DNA of 64,000 nucleotides, from NCBI GenBank assembly GCA_035304345.1, contig DATGQE010000104.1:1-64000 (forward strand), given 5' to 3'. Position numbers and translations under genes: made by a program. The notes under the pieces are model-generated. The model was not told the DNA's origin, made no database searches, and saw nothing but the letters and a program-made list of their open reading frames with translations. Below are positions 54,214 through 62,104 of the stretch, piece after piece. Source of the DNA: IDS-8 sp035304345. GTDB lineage: Bacteria > Pseudomonadota > Gammaproteobacteria > Steroidobacterales > Woeseiaceae. How positions within the stretch are numbered: position 1 is the stretch's first letter; every line of letters starts with the position of its first letter.

Positions 54214-54376
54214 GCTCCGCCGCGACCGGGGGGTGTCCCTGGGGGAATGGCTCCCGTGCGGACACGGCGGAGCAGCGCGGACGTCGGCACGGGCGGCAGG
54301 TCCCGCGCCGCGCTGCTCCGCCGTGCCCTCGGTCCGCTTTATTTCCCCCAGGGACACCCCCCGGCCACGGCTCCGC
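54214..54376. repeat. Large nested inverted-repeat element, copy C
   Basis: The arms 54227-54247 and 54343-54363 are perfectly complementary over 21 bases (GGGGGGTGTCCCTGGGGGAA core). The inner arms 54263-54280 and 54308-54325 are perfectly complementary over 18 bases (CACGGCGGAGCAGCGCGG). The flanks GCCGCGACCGGGG and CCCCGGCCACGGCTCCGC are the same as in copies A and B, but the stem sequences inside are different. The 54137-54460 spacer has no other content apart from the REP-like sequence at its left edge. Confidence 0.88.
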
Positions 54377-54460
54377 GTCGGGTTTCGGGCCGGGCATGAA
54401 CGATACTCACGCTGCGTTTCGGCGGGTGGCCGGACGTGAACGACGCGGGGCGCGGGTGCG

Positions 54461-55477
54461 CTACGCGGAACGGTTCCAGGCGTCCATGCCGCCTTTCAGG
54501 TGCTTGCTCCCCTCGAGTCCCGCCTCGCGCGCCGCCTGCACCGCCATCGCCGAGCGCTCGCCGTAGGCACAATAGAAGATCACGGTCCTGCCGGCCGCCG
54601 CCGCGCGCAGCACCCCGTCGGGCTGCAGCGCCTCTTCGAGATCCGCATACGGCACGTGCACGGATCCCGGGATCACGCCGTGACGCGCACGCTCGCCCGC
54701 CTCGCGCAGGTCGACCAGCAGCACGTCGGGCCGCCCGAGCAGCGTCTCGAGCGTCGCGCAATCGAGAGAACCGCCGGCGGCGTCGAGGTCCGACTGCGCC
54801 ATCCCGATTTGCAGGTTCGCCGGCACGGCCACGTCCATCATCTTCGGGTTCGGCAGGTTCAGGTTGTGCATGATCTCGACGTACTCGTCGACCGAGCTCA
54901 CCTGCAGGCGCGGGTTGTGCGCCTTCTCCTCGCCGATCGTCGACACCGTGTCGCCCTTGTAGTCGTGCGCCGGATAGACCAGCGTTTCGTCCGGCAGCTT
55001 GAGCAGCTTGTCGAACAGGGAGTGGTATTGCTCGACGGCGTTCCCGTTCTGGAAATCCGTGCGTCCGGTGCCGCGTATCAGCAGCGTGTCGCCGGTGAAC
55101 ACGCGATCGTCCATGACGAAGGAATAGGAGTCGTCGGTGTGACCCGGCGTGTACAGCGCACGCAGCTCGATTCCGTCCACCTCGACGAGGTCGCCGTCGG
55201 CGACCCTCACCGACACGACGTCCACGCGGCTCTGCTCGCCCATCACGGTGATGCAACGCGTCCGGTCGCGGAGCGCCGGCAGCCCGGAGACGTGGTCGGC
55301 GTGCACGTGGGTGTCGATCGCCTTGAGCAGGCGCACGTCCAGCTCGCGCAGCAGCTCGAGATAGCGGCCGACTTTCTCCAGCACGGGATCGATGATCAGC
55401 GCTTCGCCACCCTGCCGGCTGGCGAGCAGGTAGGTGTACGTGCAGGACGTCGCATCGAAAAGCTGGCGAAAGATCAT
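54461..55477 (-). CDS. Metallo-beta-lactamase/rhodanese fusion (ETHE1-like persulfide dioxygenase)
   Basis: This 338-residue cytoplasmic protein has an ETHE1-type beta-lactamase-fold domain (1-235), with His57, His59, Asp61 and His62 in THVHADHVSG, GHTDDSY and FTGDTLL. A C-terminal rhodanese domain (about 245-338) has the active Cys303 in FYCAYGERSA. ETHE1 proteins oxidise glutathione persulfide to sulfite with O2, and the fused rhodanese can transfer the sulfur to or from thiosulfate. The ATG at 55477 has GGAAGGA upstream. It diverges from a lipoprotein gene. Confidence 0.92.
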   Translation of the reverse strand: MIFRQLFDATSCTYTYLLASRQGGEALIIDPVLEKVGRYLELLRELDVRLLKAIDTHVHADHVSGLPALRDRTRCITVMGEQSRVDVVSVRVADGDLVEVDGIELRALYTPGHTDDSYSFVMDDRVFTGDTLLIRGTGRTDFQNGNAVEQYHSLFDKLLKLPDETLVYPAHDYKGDTVSTIGEEKAHNPRLQVSSVDEYVEIMHNLNLPNPKMMDVAVPANLQIGMAQSDLDAAGGSLDCATLETLLGRPDVLLVDLREAGERARHGVIPGSVHVPYADLEEALQPDGVLRAAAAGRTVIFYCAYGERSAMAVQAAREAGLEGSKHLKGGMDAWNRSA

Positions 55478-55689
55478 CGTCCTTCCGTGTCGTCGGTGCA
55501 CGGTGCGATGCCGGGAGCCTTGCGATCCCGCGGCCGCCTTAGCGAAGTGTAGAGTCGCGTGCGGGCGCGGACAATCCGCGCGACCCCGCCGCCGTGGCAC
55601 GCTTCTTGCAGCCCGGGTGTTGTCGATTCGACACCGGCCCCGTGTCGCGATGACAAGCGCGCCGGGTATGTCCTGCAAGGAGAAATCCA

Positions 55690-56100
55690 ATGAAGCTATT
55701 CGCAAGCGGCACTGCCGTCGTCATGGTGCTCATCGGCGGATGCGCCGTCGACGGCGGCACCCCGGGGCTCGGCGACGAAGCCGGTCTCGTGGACCTGTCC
55801 GGCCTCACTCTGCTCGAGTCCGGCGAAGCGGAGTGCGACGGCATCGTCCAGGTGGATTCCGCGAACCTCGAAGGCGACGGTGAGGGCTTAGGCGGCGGGT
55901 TCGTCGTCGAGGCCGGCCAGAACGCCGTCTTCGAGTTCGAGGAGGCTGCGAACGAGGATATCGACTGGGCCTGTGTCGGCGACGACGGCCGCAGCGACGT
56001 GGCGAACGCCGAATGCCCCGACGGCACGAGCCACGTGCGCGTCACGCGCGCCCGCACCGGCGGCGAAGTCCTGTTCGAGTGCTACGGCGCGGGCGCGTAG
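55690..56100 (+). CDS. Small acidic lipoprotein, function unknown
   Basis: This is a 136-residue protein. Its signal peptide ends in the lipobox LIGGC with Cys18 as the acylated residue. The mature part is very acidic and Gly-rich (GEAECDGIVQVDSANLEGDG) and has three further cysteines (CDG, ACVG, ECPDG, then ECYG near the end), so disulfides are possible. No family is recognised. The ribosome site AAGGAGAAA is strong. It lies alone between the MBL/rhodanese gene (divergent) and the M16 gene (convergent). Confidence 0.75.
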   Translation: MKLFASGTAVVMVLIGGCAVDGGTPGLGDEAGLVDLSGLTLLESGEAECDGIVQVDSANLEGDGEGLGGGFVVEAGQNAVFEFEEAANEDIDWACVGDDGRSDVANAECPDGTSHVRVTRARTGGEVLFECYGAGA

Positions 56101-56194
56101 GCGCGAAACGCCGCGCCGGGCCTGTTGGATCGGCAGGCGCGAGCGCCGCTCGCGACCGAACGCGCTACTGCCGGCGGGGCCGTCGTGCGCGCCG

Positions 56195-59182
56195 CTACAG
56201 GAAAACCTGGTCCGCGGGCACGATGCGAACGGCCTCCGGCGCGAACGGGATCGGCAGCTTCGCGATGGTGGCGTCTTCCTCGAGCAGCGCGGCCGGCTTG
56301 TCGGCATCGTAGGTGATCGGTGACGGCGTGTCCTCGACCAGCCGCCGACGCAGGTCCTCCGCGTCCCTGGCGACGAACACGAACTGCACGTTCTCCGTCC
56401 GCAGGTTCTCGCGGATCACCCGGTTCACGTCCTCGAGGGTGAGCGCCGCCAGCCCTTCCCGCACGTACTCGGAGAACGGCCCGATCCCGTAGTAGCGGCT
56501 GTCGAGCGCGTAGCCGAGCTGGCGCGACTGGCCGTCCGTGAGCAGGCTCACGAACTTCGCGAGGAAGTTGCGCGTTTCCTCGAAATCCCTTGCGCTCATC
56601 CCCTGCTCGATCAGCTTGTCGATCTCGTATAGCGCGACGCGCGTCGCGAAGTGCGCGTCGTTCACGTTCCTGAGCGGGCGGATCCATACCTGGAAAATCT
56701 GCCGCTGGCGGCCGAGGTTCGGGTCGGGCTGGAACTGGAACATCCCGCGCGGGAAGTACTCGATGTATGCGTAATCCCCGTAGTTCATCCCGCGCAACTC
56801 GCGTATGCGCTGGAACAGGTGGCTGTTGTTGCTGCGGTGCTCGCCGAGCCAGGAACGTACCAGCCACAAGGCGACCCAGTCCGGATCGCCCCGCCTGAGA
56901 TCGATCGGGAAGCCGAACGATACCGCGACCGCCGGCGTTTCCTTCTGCACGATCACGGCGCGGTTGCCTTCGAGCGCTGGGGCCGGCGGCACCTCGAGTG
57001 CCACCGGCTCGCCGGCGGGAAGCGCCTGGAGATCGTCGCCGATGCGGCGCGGGAAGTCGTCGGGATAGCCGCCCGCGAGCCCGACCGTGAGGTTGTTGAC
57101 CGTGTAATAGCGCTCGTAGAACGCCTTCACGTCATCCAGCGTGAGCGACTCGAGGTCGCTGATGTCACCCAGGTTGAGCGAGCCGTAGGGATGATCGGGG
57201 CCGTAGATCTCGGCGTAGAGCACTTCCTTGCCAAGCTCCTCGTCATTGTTACCGACCAGGCCCGTGCGGATGGCGTTCACGAGCTGCGTGCGGACCCGGC
57301 GGAAGTCCTGCTCGCGCCAGCCCGGCGACAGCAGCTGCTCCATGGCCAGCCCGTACCACGTTTCCAGGTTGTCCTTGTGGACCTGCCCAGCGAGCCGGGT
57401 CATCTCCTTGTCCACCTGGGCCCCGAAATCCGCCGCGATCGGGTACATCGCCTCGTTGATCTGCTCGATCGTGTGCGCCGCGGAGCCGCCCTCGGTGATC
57501 ATCGCCGCGGTGAGCGCCGCCAGCCCTTTCTTGCCCGGCGGATCGAGCGCGGCGCCCGCGTGGACGAGGATGGAAACGTCCACCAGCGGCGAGGTCGCGG
57601 AGGGTTGGGTGACGAACTCCACCGGCACGGGGCTCGAACCGTCCCCCGCGGCGCGCATCGGCCGCGACTCTGCCGTCGATGTATTGCCGGCGGCGGCGGG
57701 TTCGGACGCCGAGTCGCGCGCAACGCGCGTTCCCGCGGCGCCGGGCTCGTCCGCTGCGGCGACGAGAGCGTCGATCGACGACTTGCCGTCCACCCCGGCC
57801 ATCGCCTCGGAGTTCGACAGCGTCACCATCACCCGGTTGGCGTCGACGAAGAACTCGTTCGCGTAACGCCGCAGATCCTCGGCCGTGAGCTTGTCGTAGG
57901 TGCGGTACACCTCGTTGATGGTCTCCGGCGTGCGCGCATGCTGCACGAACGCCGCCAGCACGCCGGCGATGTTGTCGGAGCTGTCGAGCTGCGACGTGAA
58001 CAGGTACCGCAGGCGCGACTTCGTGTCCTCCACGAGCTTCTCGTCGACGAACCGCGTCCTCGCCTCCGCGAGCGTCCGGTCGATCGCAGCGACGACCTCG
58101 GGGGCGTGCGCCTCGTCGGTGAGGCGCGCGTAGATCATCAGCAGGTTCGGGTCCTTGCGGTTCGGGAAGTAGGTCACGAGCTGGTCGACCGACTGGTCCT
58201 CGAGCACGAGCTTGCGGTACAGGTCCGAGCGCTCGGAGAACCAGATCGACGCGATCAGGTCCATCGCGGGCATGGCTTTCTCGTTCGGGTCGAACGCCGG
58301 GCCGCGGAACGCGATGAAGATCCAGGGCTGGGTAGGCCCTTCCCAGGCGATGTGCTCGTAAACCGGGCCTTCCAGCGGCGGCTCGACGGGGATTTCCACG
58401 TCGTAGTCGCCGCGCTCCCAGCCACCCCAGTACTTCTTCACGAGCTCGAACGTCGCCTCCGGGTCGACGTCGCCCACGATGATGACCGAGGTCTTCTCGG
58501 GACGGTACCAGCGCTCGAAGAACTGCCGCGAGTACTCGAGCTGGTTCGGCATGTCCTCGATGTCCTCGATGAAGCCCATGGTGGTGTGCCGGTATGTGTG
58601 CACGTCGAAAGCCAGATCGCGGATCCGTTCATAGGCCTTCGAGGTCGGGTCCGAGTAGTTCTTGAGGTACTCGCCCTTGACGGCGAGCGCTTCGGTGCGG
58701 AAATCCGCCTCCGAGTAGCTCAGGTTCTGGAAGCGATCGGCTTCGAGCTCGATCATCTTCTCGAGATCGTCCCTCGTGAACGTGACGTGATAGTTCGTGT
58801 AGTCGTCCGTCGTGTACGCATTCTGGTTGGCGCCGGCCTGCTTCAGGATGGCGCCGTAGACGTCAGGCGGGTACTGCTCCGTCCCCCGGAACATCATGTG
58901 CTCGAAGAAGTGCGCAAAGCCCGATTTCCCGGGCTCGACCTCGTTGCGCGACCCGGTCTGCACCGGGATGTGCATGGAAACGATGTCGGGATAGTCGGTC
59001 CTGACCACGATGACGCGCAGACCGTTTTCCAGGTCGCGCATCAGGTACGGCATGTCGAAAATACGTGACATCTCCTCCCCTTTCGCGGTATCGCCGCCGG
59101 ACTGCGCGGACGGTGGTGTGCTCGGCTCCCCGCAGGCTGCGAGCACGAGGCTCGACAGGACGACCGCGACGACTGTGCGCAT
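56195..59182 (-). CDS. Double-domain M16 zinc peptidase lipoprotein (pitrilysin/PqqL-like)
   Basis: This is a 995-residue protein. The lipobox VLAAC (Cys17) anchors it. The first M16 half carries the inverted zinc motif HFFEH (His91, Glu94, His95) and Glu171 in EALAVKGEY. The second half (about 540-960) has no HxxEH and is the usual inactive partner. A low-complexity linker (about 480-525, Ala/Ser/Glu-rich) joins them. It should degrade short unfolded peptides in the periplasm. The start at 59182 has GGGAGAG upstream; the frame remains open to 60475, but that extension crosses gloB. A REP-like sequence lies in the linker. Confidence 0.93.
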   Translation of the reverse strand: MRTVVAVVLSSLVLAACGEPSTPPSAQSGGDTAKGEEMSRIFDMPYLMRDLENGLRVIVVRTDYPDIVSMHIPVQTGSRNEVEPGKSGFAHFFEHMMFRGTEQYPPDVYGAILKQAGANQNAYTTDDYTNYHVTFTRDDLEKMIELEADRFQNLSYSEADFRTEALAVKGEYLKNYSDPTSKAYERIRDLAFDVHTYRHTTMGFIEDIEDMPNQLEYSRQFFERWYRPEKTSVIIVGDVDPEATFELVKKYWGGWERGDYDVEIPVEPPLEGPVYEHIAWEGPTQPWIFIAFRGPAFDPNEKAMPAMDLIASIWFSERSDLYRKLVLEDQSVDQLVTYFPNRKDPNLLMIYARLTDEAHAPEVVAAIDRTLAEARTRFVDEKLVEDTKSRLRYLFTSQLDSSDNIAGVLAAFVQHARTPETINEVYRTYDKLTAEDLRRYANEFFVDANRVMVTLSNSEAMAGVDGKSSIDALVAAADEPGAAGTRVARDSASEPAAAGNTSTAESRPMRAAGDGSSPVPVEFVTQPSATSPLVDVSILVHAGAALDPPGKKGLAALTAAMITEGGSAAHTIEQINEAMYPIAADFGAQVDKEMTRLAGQVHKDNLETWYGLAMEQLLSPGWREQDFRRVRTQLVNAIRTGLVGNNDEELGKEVLYAEIYGPDHPYGSLNLGDISDLESLTLDDVKAFYERYYTVNNLTVGLAGGYPDDFPRRIGDDLQALPAGEPVALEVPPAPALEGNRAVIVQKETPAVAVSFGFPIDLRRGDPDWVALWLVRSWLGEHRSNNSHLFQRIRELRGMNYGDYAYIEYFPRGMFQFQPDPNLGRQRQIFQVWIRPLRNVNDAHFATRVALYEIDKLIEQGMSARDFEETRNFLAKFVSLLTDGQSRQLGYALDSRYYGIGPFSEYVREGLAALTLEDVNRVIRENLRTENVQFVFVARDAEDLRRRLVEDTPSPITYDADKPAALLEEDATIAKLPIPFAPEAVRIVPADQVFL
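57711..57734 (-). repeat. REP-like palindrome inside the M16 linker
   Basis: The minus strand begins GGGAACGCGCGTTGC and ends GCGCGACTC. It is in frame and encodes TRVARDS in the linker between the M16 halves. It is near-identical to 47551-47574. Confidence 0.55.
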
Positions 59183-59323
59183 GGAATCTCTCCCGGAAGT
59201 CACTAGAATCGTGGCACCTATGACACCACCGAAGCAAAAAGGTGCATTCCGGGCCCCGGCGCCCGGAGCCACCCGGCCGCGGCGGACGCCGCCGCGGCGT
59301 GCTCCCGTACCATCGAGGCAGCC

Positions 59324-60115
59324 ATGATCGTCGAACAGGTCTGGACCGGCAACTCCCTGAGGAATTTCAACTACCTGGTGGCGTGCGGGGAAACCGGCGA
59401 AGCGCTCGCGATCGACCCGCTGGATTTCCGCCGCTGCCTCGCCGTCGCGCGCGAGCGCGGCTGGACGATCACGCAGATCCTCAATACCCACGAGCATGGC
59501 GACCATACCGGCGGCAACAAGGGCATGGTCGAGGCCACCGGCGCGCCCGTGATCGCGCACGAGAATGCCGGCAGCCGCATTCCCGGGATGACGCGCGGCG
59601 TAGGCGACGGCGACGTGATCCGCGTCGGCCGCAGCGTGGAGCTCGAATGCCTCGACACGCCCGGCCACACGATGAGCCACGTCTGCCTGCTGTCGCGCAC
59701 GGACCCGCCGGCGCTCTTCAGCGGCGACACGCTGTTCAATGCCGGGGCCGGGAACTGCCACAACGGCGGGCACCCGGAGGAGCTCTACGCGACGTTCGCG
59801 AACAAGCTGTCGCGGCTCGCGGACGAGACACGGCTCTATCCCGGGCACGACTACCTCGTGAACAACCTGCGCTTCACGCTGGATCGCGAGCCCGACAACG
59901 CGCAGGCGGCGGCGATGCTGGAGCGCTGCCGCGACCAGGATCCCGCGAATGCCTACGTCACCACGCTGGGCGAAGAGCGCGAGATCAACGTCTTCTTCCG
60001 CCTGCAAAGCCCGACCGTCATCGCCCGCCTGCGCGAAGCGGATCCGCGCATCGGCGCGACCCCGGACCCGAAGACCGTGTTCCTGAAGCTGCGCGAGCTG
60101 CGCAACGCCTGGTAG
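59324..60115 (+). CDS. gloB: Hydroxyacylglutathione hydrolase (glyoxalase II)
   Basis: This 263-residue metallo-beta-lactamase-fold enzyme hydrolyses S-D-lactoylglutathione to D-lactate and glutathione. The binuclear metal motif THEHGDHTGG (His56, His58, Asp60, His61), TPGHTMSH, FSGDTLFNAGAGNC and the C-terminal YPGHDYLVNN plus a glutathione-binding tail (KTVFLKLRELRNAW) identify it. Length is normal. Its TAG stop is embedded in a REP-like sequence and is followed by the large repeat copy B. Confidence 0.95.
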   Translation: MIVEQVWTGNSLRNFNYLVACGETGEALAIDPLDFRRCLAVARERGWTITQILNTHEHGDHTGGNKGMVEATGAPVIAHENAGSRIPGMTRGVGDGDVIRVGRSVELECLDTPGHTMSHVCLLSRTDPPALFSGDTLFNAGAGNCHNGGHPEELYATFANKLSRLADETRLYPGHDYLVNNLRFTLDREPDNAQAAAMLERCRDQDPANAYVTTLGEEREINVFFRLQSPTVIARLREADPRIGATPDPKTVFLKLRELRNAW

Positions 60116-60133
60116 GCGCGCGTCGCGCGATCC
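60113..60133 (+). repeat. GTAG-type REP-like sequence at the gloB stop codon
   Basis: The TAG of GGTAG is the gloB stop. It is followed by GCGCGCGTCGCGCGATCC, a short GC palindrome. It abuts the outer arm of the large repeat at 60136. Confidence 0.45.
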
Positions 60134-60135
60134 GC

Positions 60136-60348
60136 AGGAGCGCGCAGCGCGCACGACCGCGATCGTGGCACCAGCCTCGACGACCGGCGGAGCCGCGACC
60201 GGGGGAGGTCCTCTCGGCGCCGGCCACAAGCACATCCATGTGGGCCTGCGGGCTCGGCATCCTAAGCCTCGCACGCCGCCGAGAGGACCTCCCCCGGCCA
60301 CGGCTCCGCCTCGGTGGCGGGTTCCGGTCGCGCGCGCTGCGCGCTCCT
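60136..60348. repeat. Large nested inverted-repeat element, copy B
   Basis: The outer arms 60136-60158 and 60326-60348 are complementary (AGGAGCGCGCAGCGCGC core, one mismatch). The inner arms 60186-60219 and 60277-60310 pair over 34 bases with two mismatches. The loop contains GGCCTGCGGGCTCGGCATCC, identical to copy A. About 95 percent of positions 60160-60328 match 35832-36000 by eye. The tip of the outer arm (CAGCG) differs from copy A (CACCCCG), but in each copy both arms carry the matching change. Confidence 0.9.
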
Positions 60349-60368
60349 CGGGCGCCCGGCGTGTTCCG

Positions 60369-60391
60369 CCGCGAGCGGCCCTCGCTCCTAC
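60369..60391 (-). repeat. GTAG-type REP sequence overlapping the kinase stop codon
   Basis: The minus strand reads GTAGGAGCGAG, GGCCG, CTCGCGG. This is the classic GTAGGAGCGAG...CTCGCG form known from pseudomonad REPs. The TAG is the stop codon of the kinase gene (60388-60390). Confidence 0.65.
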
Positions 60392-61221
60392 CGGAGGCGA
60401 TCGGCGAGCTTGCGCAGGCGCTCGGCGGTGGCACGATCCGGCACGATCGTCTGGCGCACGGCGAGCCACAGCCATTGCAGGTGGTCGGCCACCCGCCGCT
60501 GGTCCTCGAAACGCTCGCGCGCCTCGCCGCCCGTCGAGGCGGCATAAGCGGCGAGCAGCGCATCCGCCCGGCGGTCATCGAGGTCCTGGCAGGCGACGAG
60601 GTTGGCCAGGTCGAAATAGGGATCGTTGTCGGCCGCGTACTCCCAGTCGATCAGCTTCAACGCCGGTGTCGCAAGCACGTTGGCCGCGACGACGTCGTTG
60701 TGACAGCAGACCGGATCGGCGGGTGGCGCGACGCTCGCGACGACGTCGCGGCAACGGCGGGCCGGCTCGCGGAGCTCCGGGTGCGGCTCGAGGACGGCCA
60801 GGTAGCGTTCCGCGGCAGCGACGGTGTCGAGGGTGATGCCGGCGCGCGGCAGCGCGTGGACCTGCCGGAGCAGCGCGGCCAGCGCTTCCAGGTCGGCGGT
60901 ATGGTCGAGATCCCCGGGGGTCCAGCTCCGCCCGGGGAGGTACTCGTAGACGAGCAGGCCTGCATCCGGGTCCGCGTGCACCAGCGGCGGCGCCAGGCCG
61001 GCCTCGCCGGCCCTGCGGAGCACGGCCGCCTCGAGGCGCCGGTCCAGTCCCAGGGTGCGCACGTTCGGCGTATCCAGCCTGAGCACGAGGCGGCGCTCCG
61101 GGGTTTCGACGAGCCACGTGGTGTGCGTGAAGCGCGCGCCCAGCGACCGGTAGCGTGCCGTCGCGGGCTCCACACCCGGAACCCCGGCGATCGCGACGGC
61201 CACGGGGAGCGGATCCGTCAC
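60388..61221 (-). CDS. APH/choline-kinase-fold phosphotransferase, probable thiamine kinase
   Basis: This 277-residue cytoplasmic kinase has the Brenner-type catalytic motif CHNDVVAANVL (His174, Asn175, Asp176, Asn181), the metal-binding IDWEYAADND (Asp192) and an N-lobe ending in LVYEYLPG. This matches the ThiK/LicA group. Its GTG start overlaps the pnuC stop as GTGA, so it is translationally coupled to a PnuC/PnuT importer, with a thiamine-binding protein upstream. Phosphorylation of imported thiamine would trap it in the cell. Choline or another amino-alcohol is the main alternative if the transporter has a different solute. Confidence 0.83.
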   Translation of the reverse strand: MTDPLPVAVAIAGVPGVEPATARYRSLGARFTHTTWLVETPERRLVLRLDTPNVRTLGLDRRLEAAVLRRAGEAGLAPPLVHADPDAGLLVYEYLPGRSWTPGDLDHTADLEALAALLRQVHALPRAGITLDTVAAAERYLAVLEPHPELREPARRCRDVVASVAPPADPVCCHNDVVAANVLATPALKLIDWEYAADNDPYFDLANLVACQDLDDRRADALLAAYAASTGGEARERFEDQRRVADHLQWLWLAVRQTIVPDRATAERLRKLADRLR

Positions 61222-61838
61222 GCGGACGCCGGCTGCTGCTCGGCGAGCGCGCGGCGCCAGGCCGCGAGACCGACCGGGATGAGGGCGACGTACAGCACGA
61301 AGAGCAGCGCGGTGAGCGGAAGGTCGCGCGACCAGTAGAGGTAGATCGAGATGCTGTCGATCACCAGCCAGTACCACCAGTTCTCGAGCACCTTGCGGGC
61401 GACCAGGAAGGTCGTCCAGATCGCGGCGATCGTGGTGGCCGAATCGGCATAGGGGAACGCGGCATCCGTGTACGTGTCCAGGATCCAGCCCGTCGTCGCG
61501 GAGGCGGCGAGGATGACGAGCAGCGCGGCGGCGTGGACGGATAGCGGCCAGCTGGTGATCGGCAGCTCCTCCGCCTTCCGGCCGCCGCCGTACCGCCAGG
61601 CGTACCACCCGTACACCGCCATCGCGAGGTAGAAGATGTTGAGCAGCGATTCCATGTACAGCTTCGCCTGGATGAACAGCACGACGTAGATCGTGGTGCT
61701 CACGGCGGCGAAGAACCAGCACCAGATGTTGCGGCGGATCGCGAGCAGCAGGTACGCGAGCGCGGACGCAACCGCGACGATCTCAGCGACCGACAGCGAG
61801 CGCAGCTCGTGCAGGATGTCGTACGCCAGGCCGTCCAC
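61218..61838 (-). CDS. PnuC-family vitamin transporter, probably thiamine (PnuT)
   Basis: This 206-residue protein has seven predicted helices. It shows PnuC hallmarks: the NIWCWFFAAVSTTIYVVLF helix, the ESLLNIFYLAMAVYGWYAW motif with the WxxW pair and the DSATTIAAIWTTFLVARKVLENWWYWL segment. PnuC proteins are facilitators for nicotinamide riboside, and the PnuT branch carries thiamine. The operon partners here (YkoF-like, kinase, TonB receptor) favour thiamine; no NadR-type gene is present. It lies 4 bases after the YkoF-like gene. Confidence 0.88.
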   Translation of the reverse strand: MDGLAYDILHELRSLSVAEIVAVASALAYLLLAIRRNIWCWFFAAVSTTIYVVLFIQAKLYMESLLNIFYLAMAVYGWYAWRYGGGRKAEELPITSWPLSVHAAALLVILAASATTGWILDTYTDAAFPYADSATTIAAIWTTFLVARKVLENWWYWLVIDSISIYLYWSRDLPLTALLFVLYVALIPVGLAAWRRALAEQQPASA

Positions 61839-61842
61839 CTCG

Positions 61843-62091
61843 TCAGTTGCTCAGCGGGTTGTTCAGGATGCGGATGGCGAACACGGCTTTCGGCACCTGC
61901 TCGAACGTCTCCCTCATCTCCGCCCGCAGCACGTTCATGACCGCGTCGTACTCCCCGCGAATCTGCGTGCTCATGGCGTTCGTCTCGACGTCGACCGAAT
62001 CGTGGGCCTTGAAACGCCGGATCACGTCCTTGATCGGCGTAAGGAACTCCTCCGTGAGCGGATACAGGCTGATGTCCACGGCTACTCGCAT
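61843..62091 (-). CDS. YkoF/MTH1187-type thiamine-binding protein
   Basis: This is an 82-residue protein. It starts MRVAVDISLYPL and contains DVIRRFKAHDSVDVETNAMSTQIRG, the conserved MSTxIxGE signature of the MTH1187/YkoF (thiamine_BP) fold. Such proteins form small ferredoxin-like dimers that bind thiamine or HMP in the cytoplasm. It lies between the receptor (13 bases) and pnuC (4 bases) in one operon. A general uncharacterised MTH1187 role is the alternative. Confidence 0.85.
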   Translation of the reverse strand: MRVAVDISLYPLTEEFLTPIKDVIRRFKAHDSVDVETNAMSTQIRGEYDAVMNVLRAEMRETFEQVPKAVFAIRILNNPLSN

Positions 62092-62104
62092 GTCCGGTGC
62101 TCCT

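Noticed and set aside
59183..60475. Upstream extension of the M16 peptidase frame across gloB and repeat B
   Set aside because: The lipoprotein signal at 59182 marks the true N-terminus, and gloB on the other strand is a complete, well-conserved gene.
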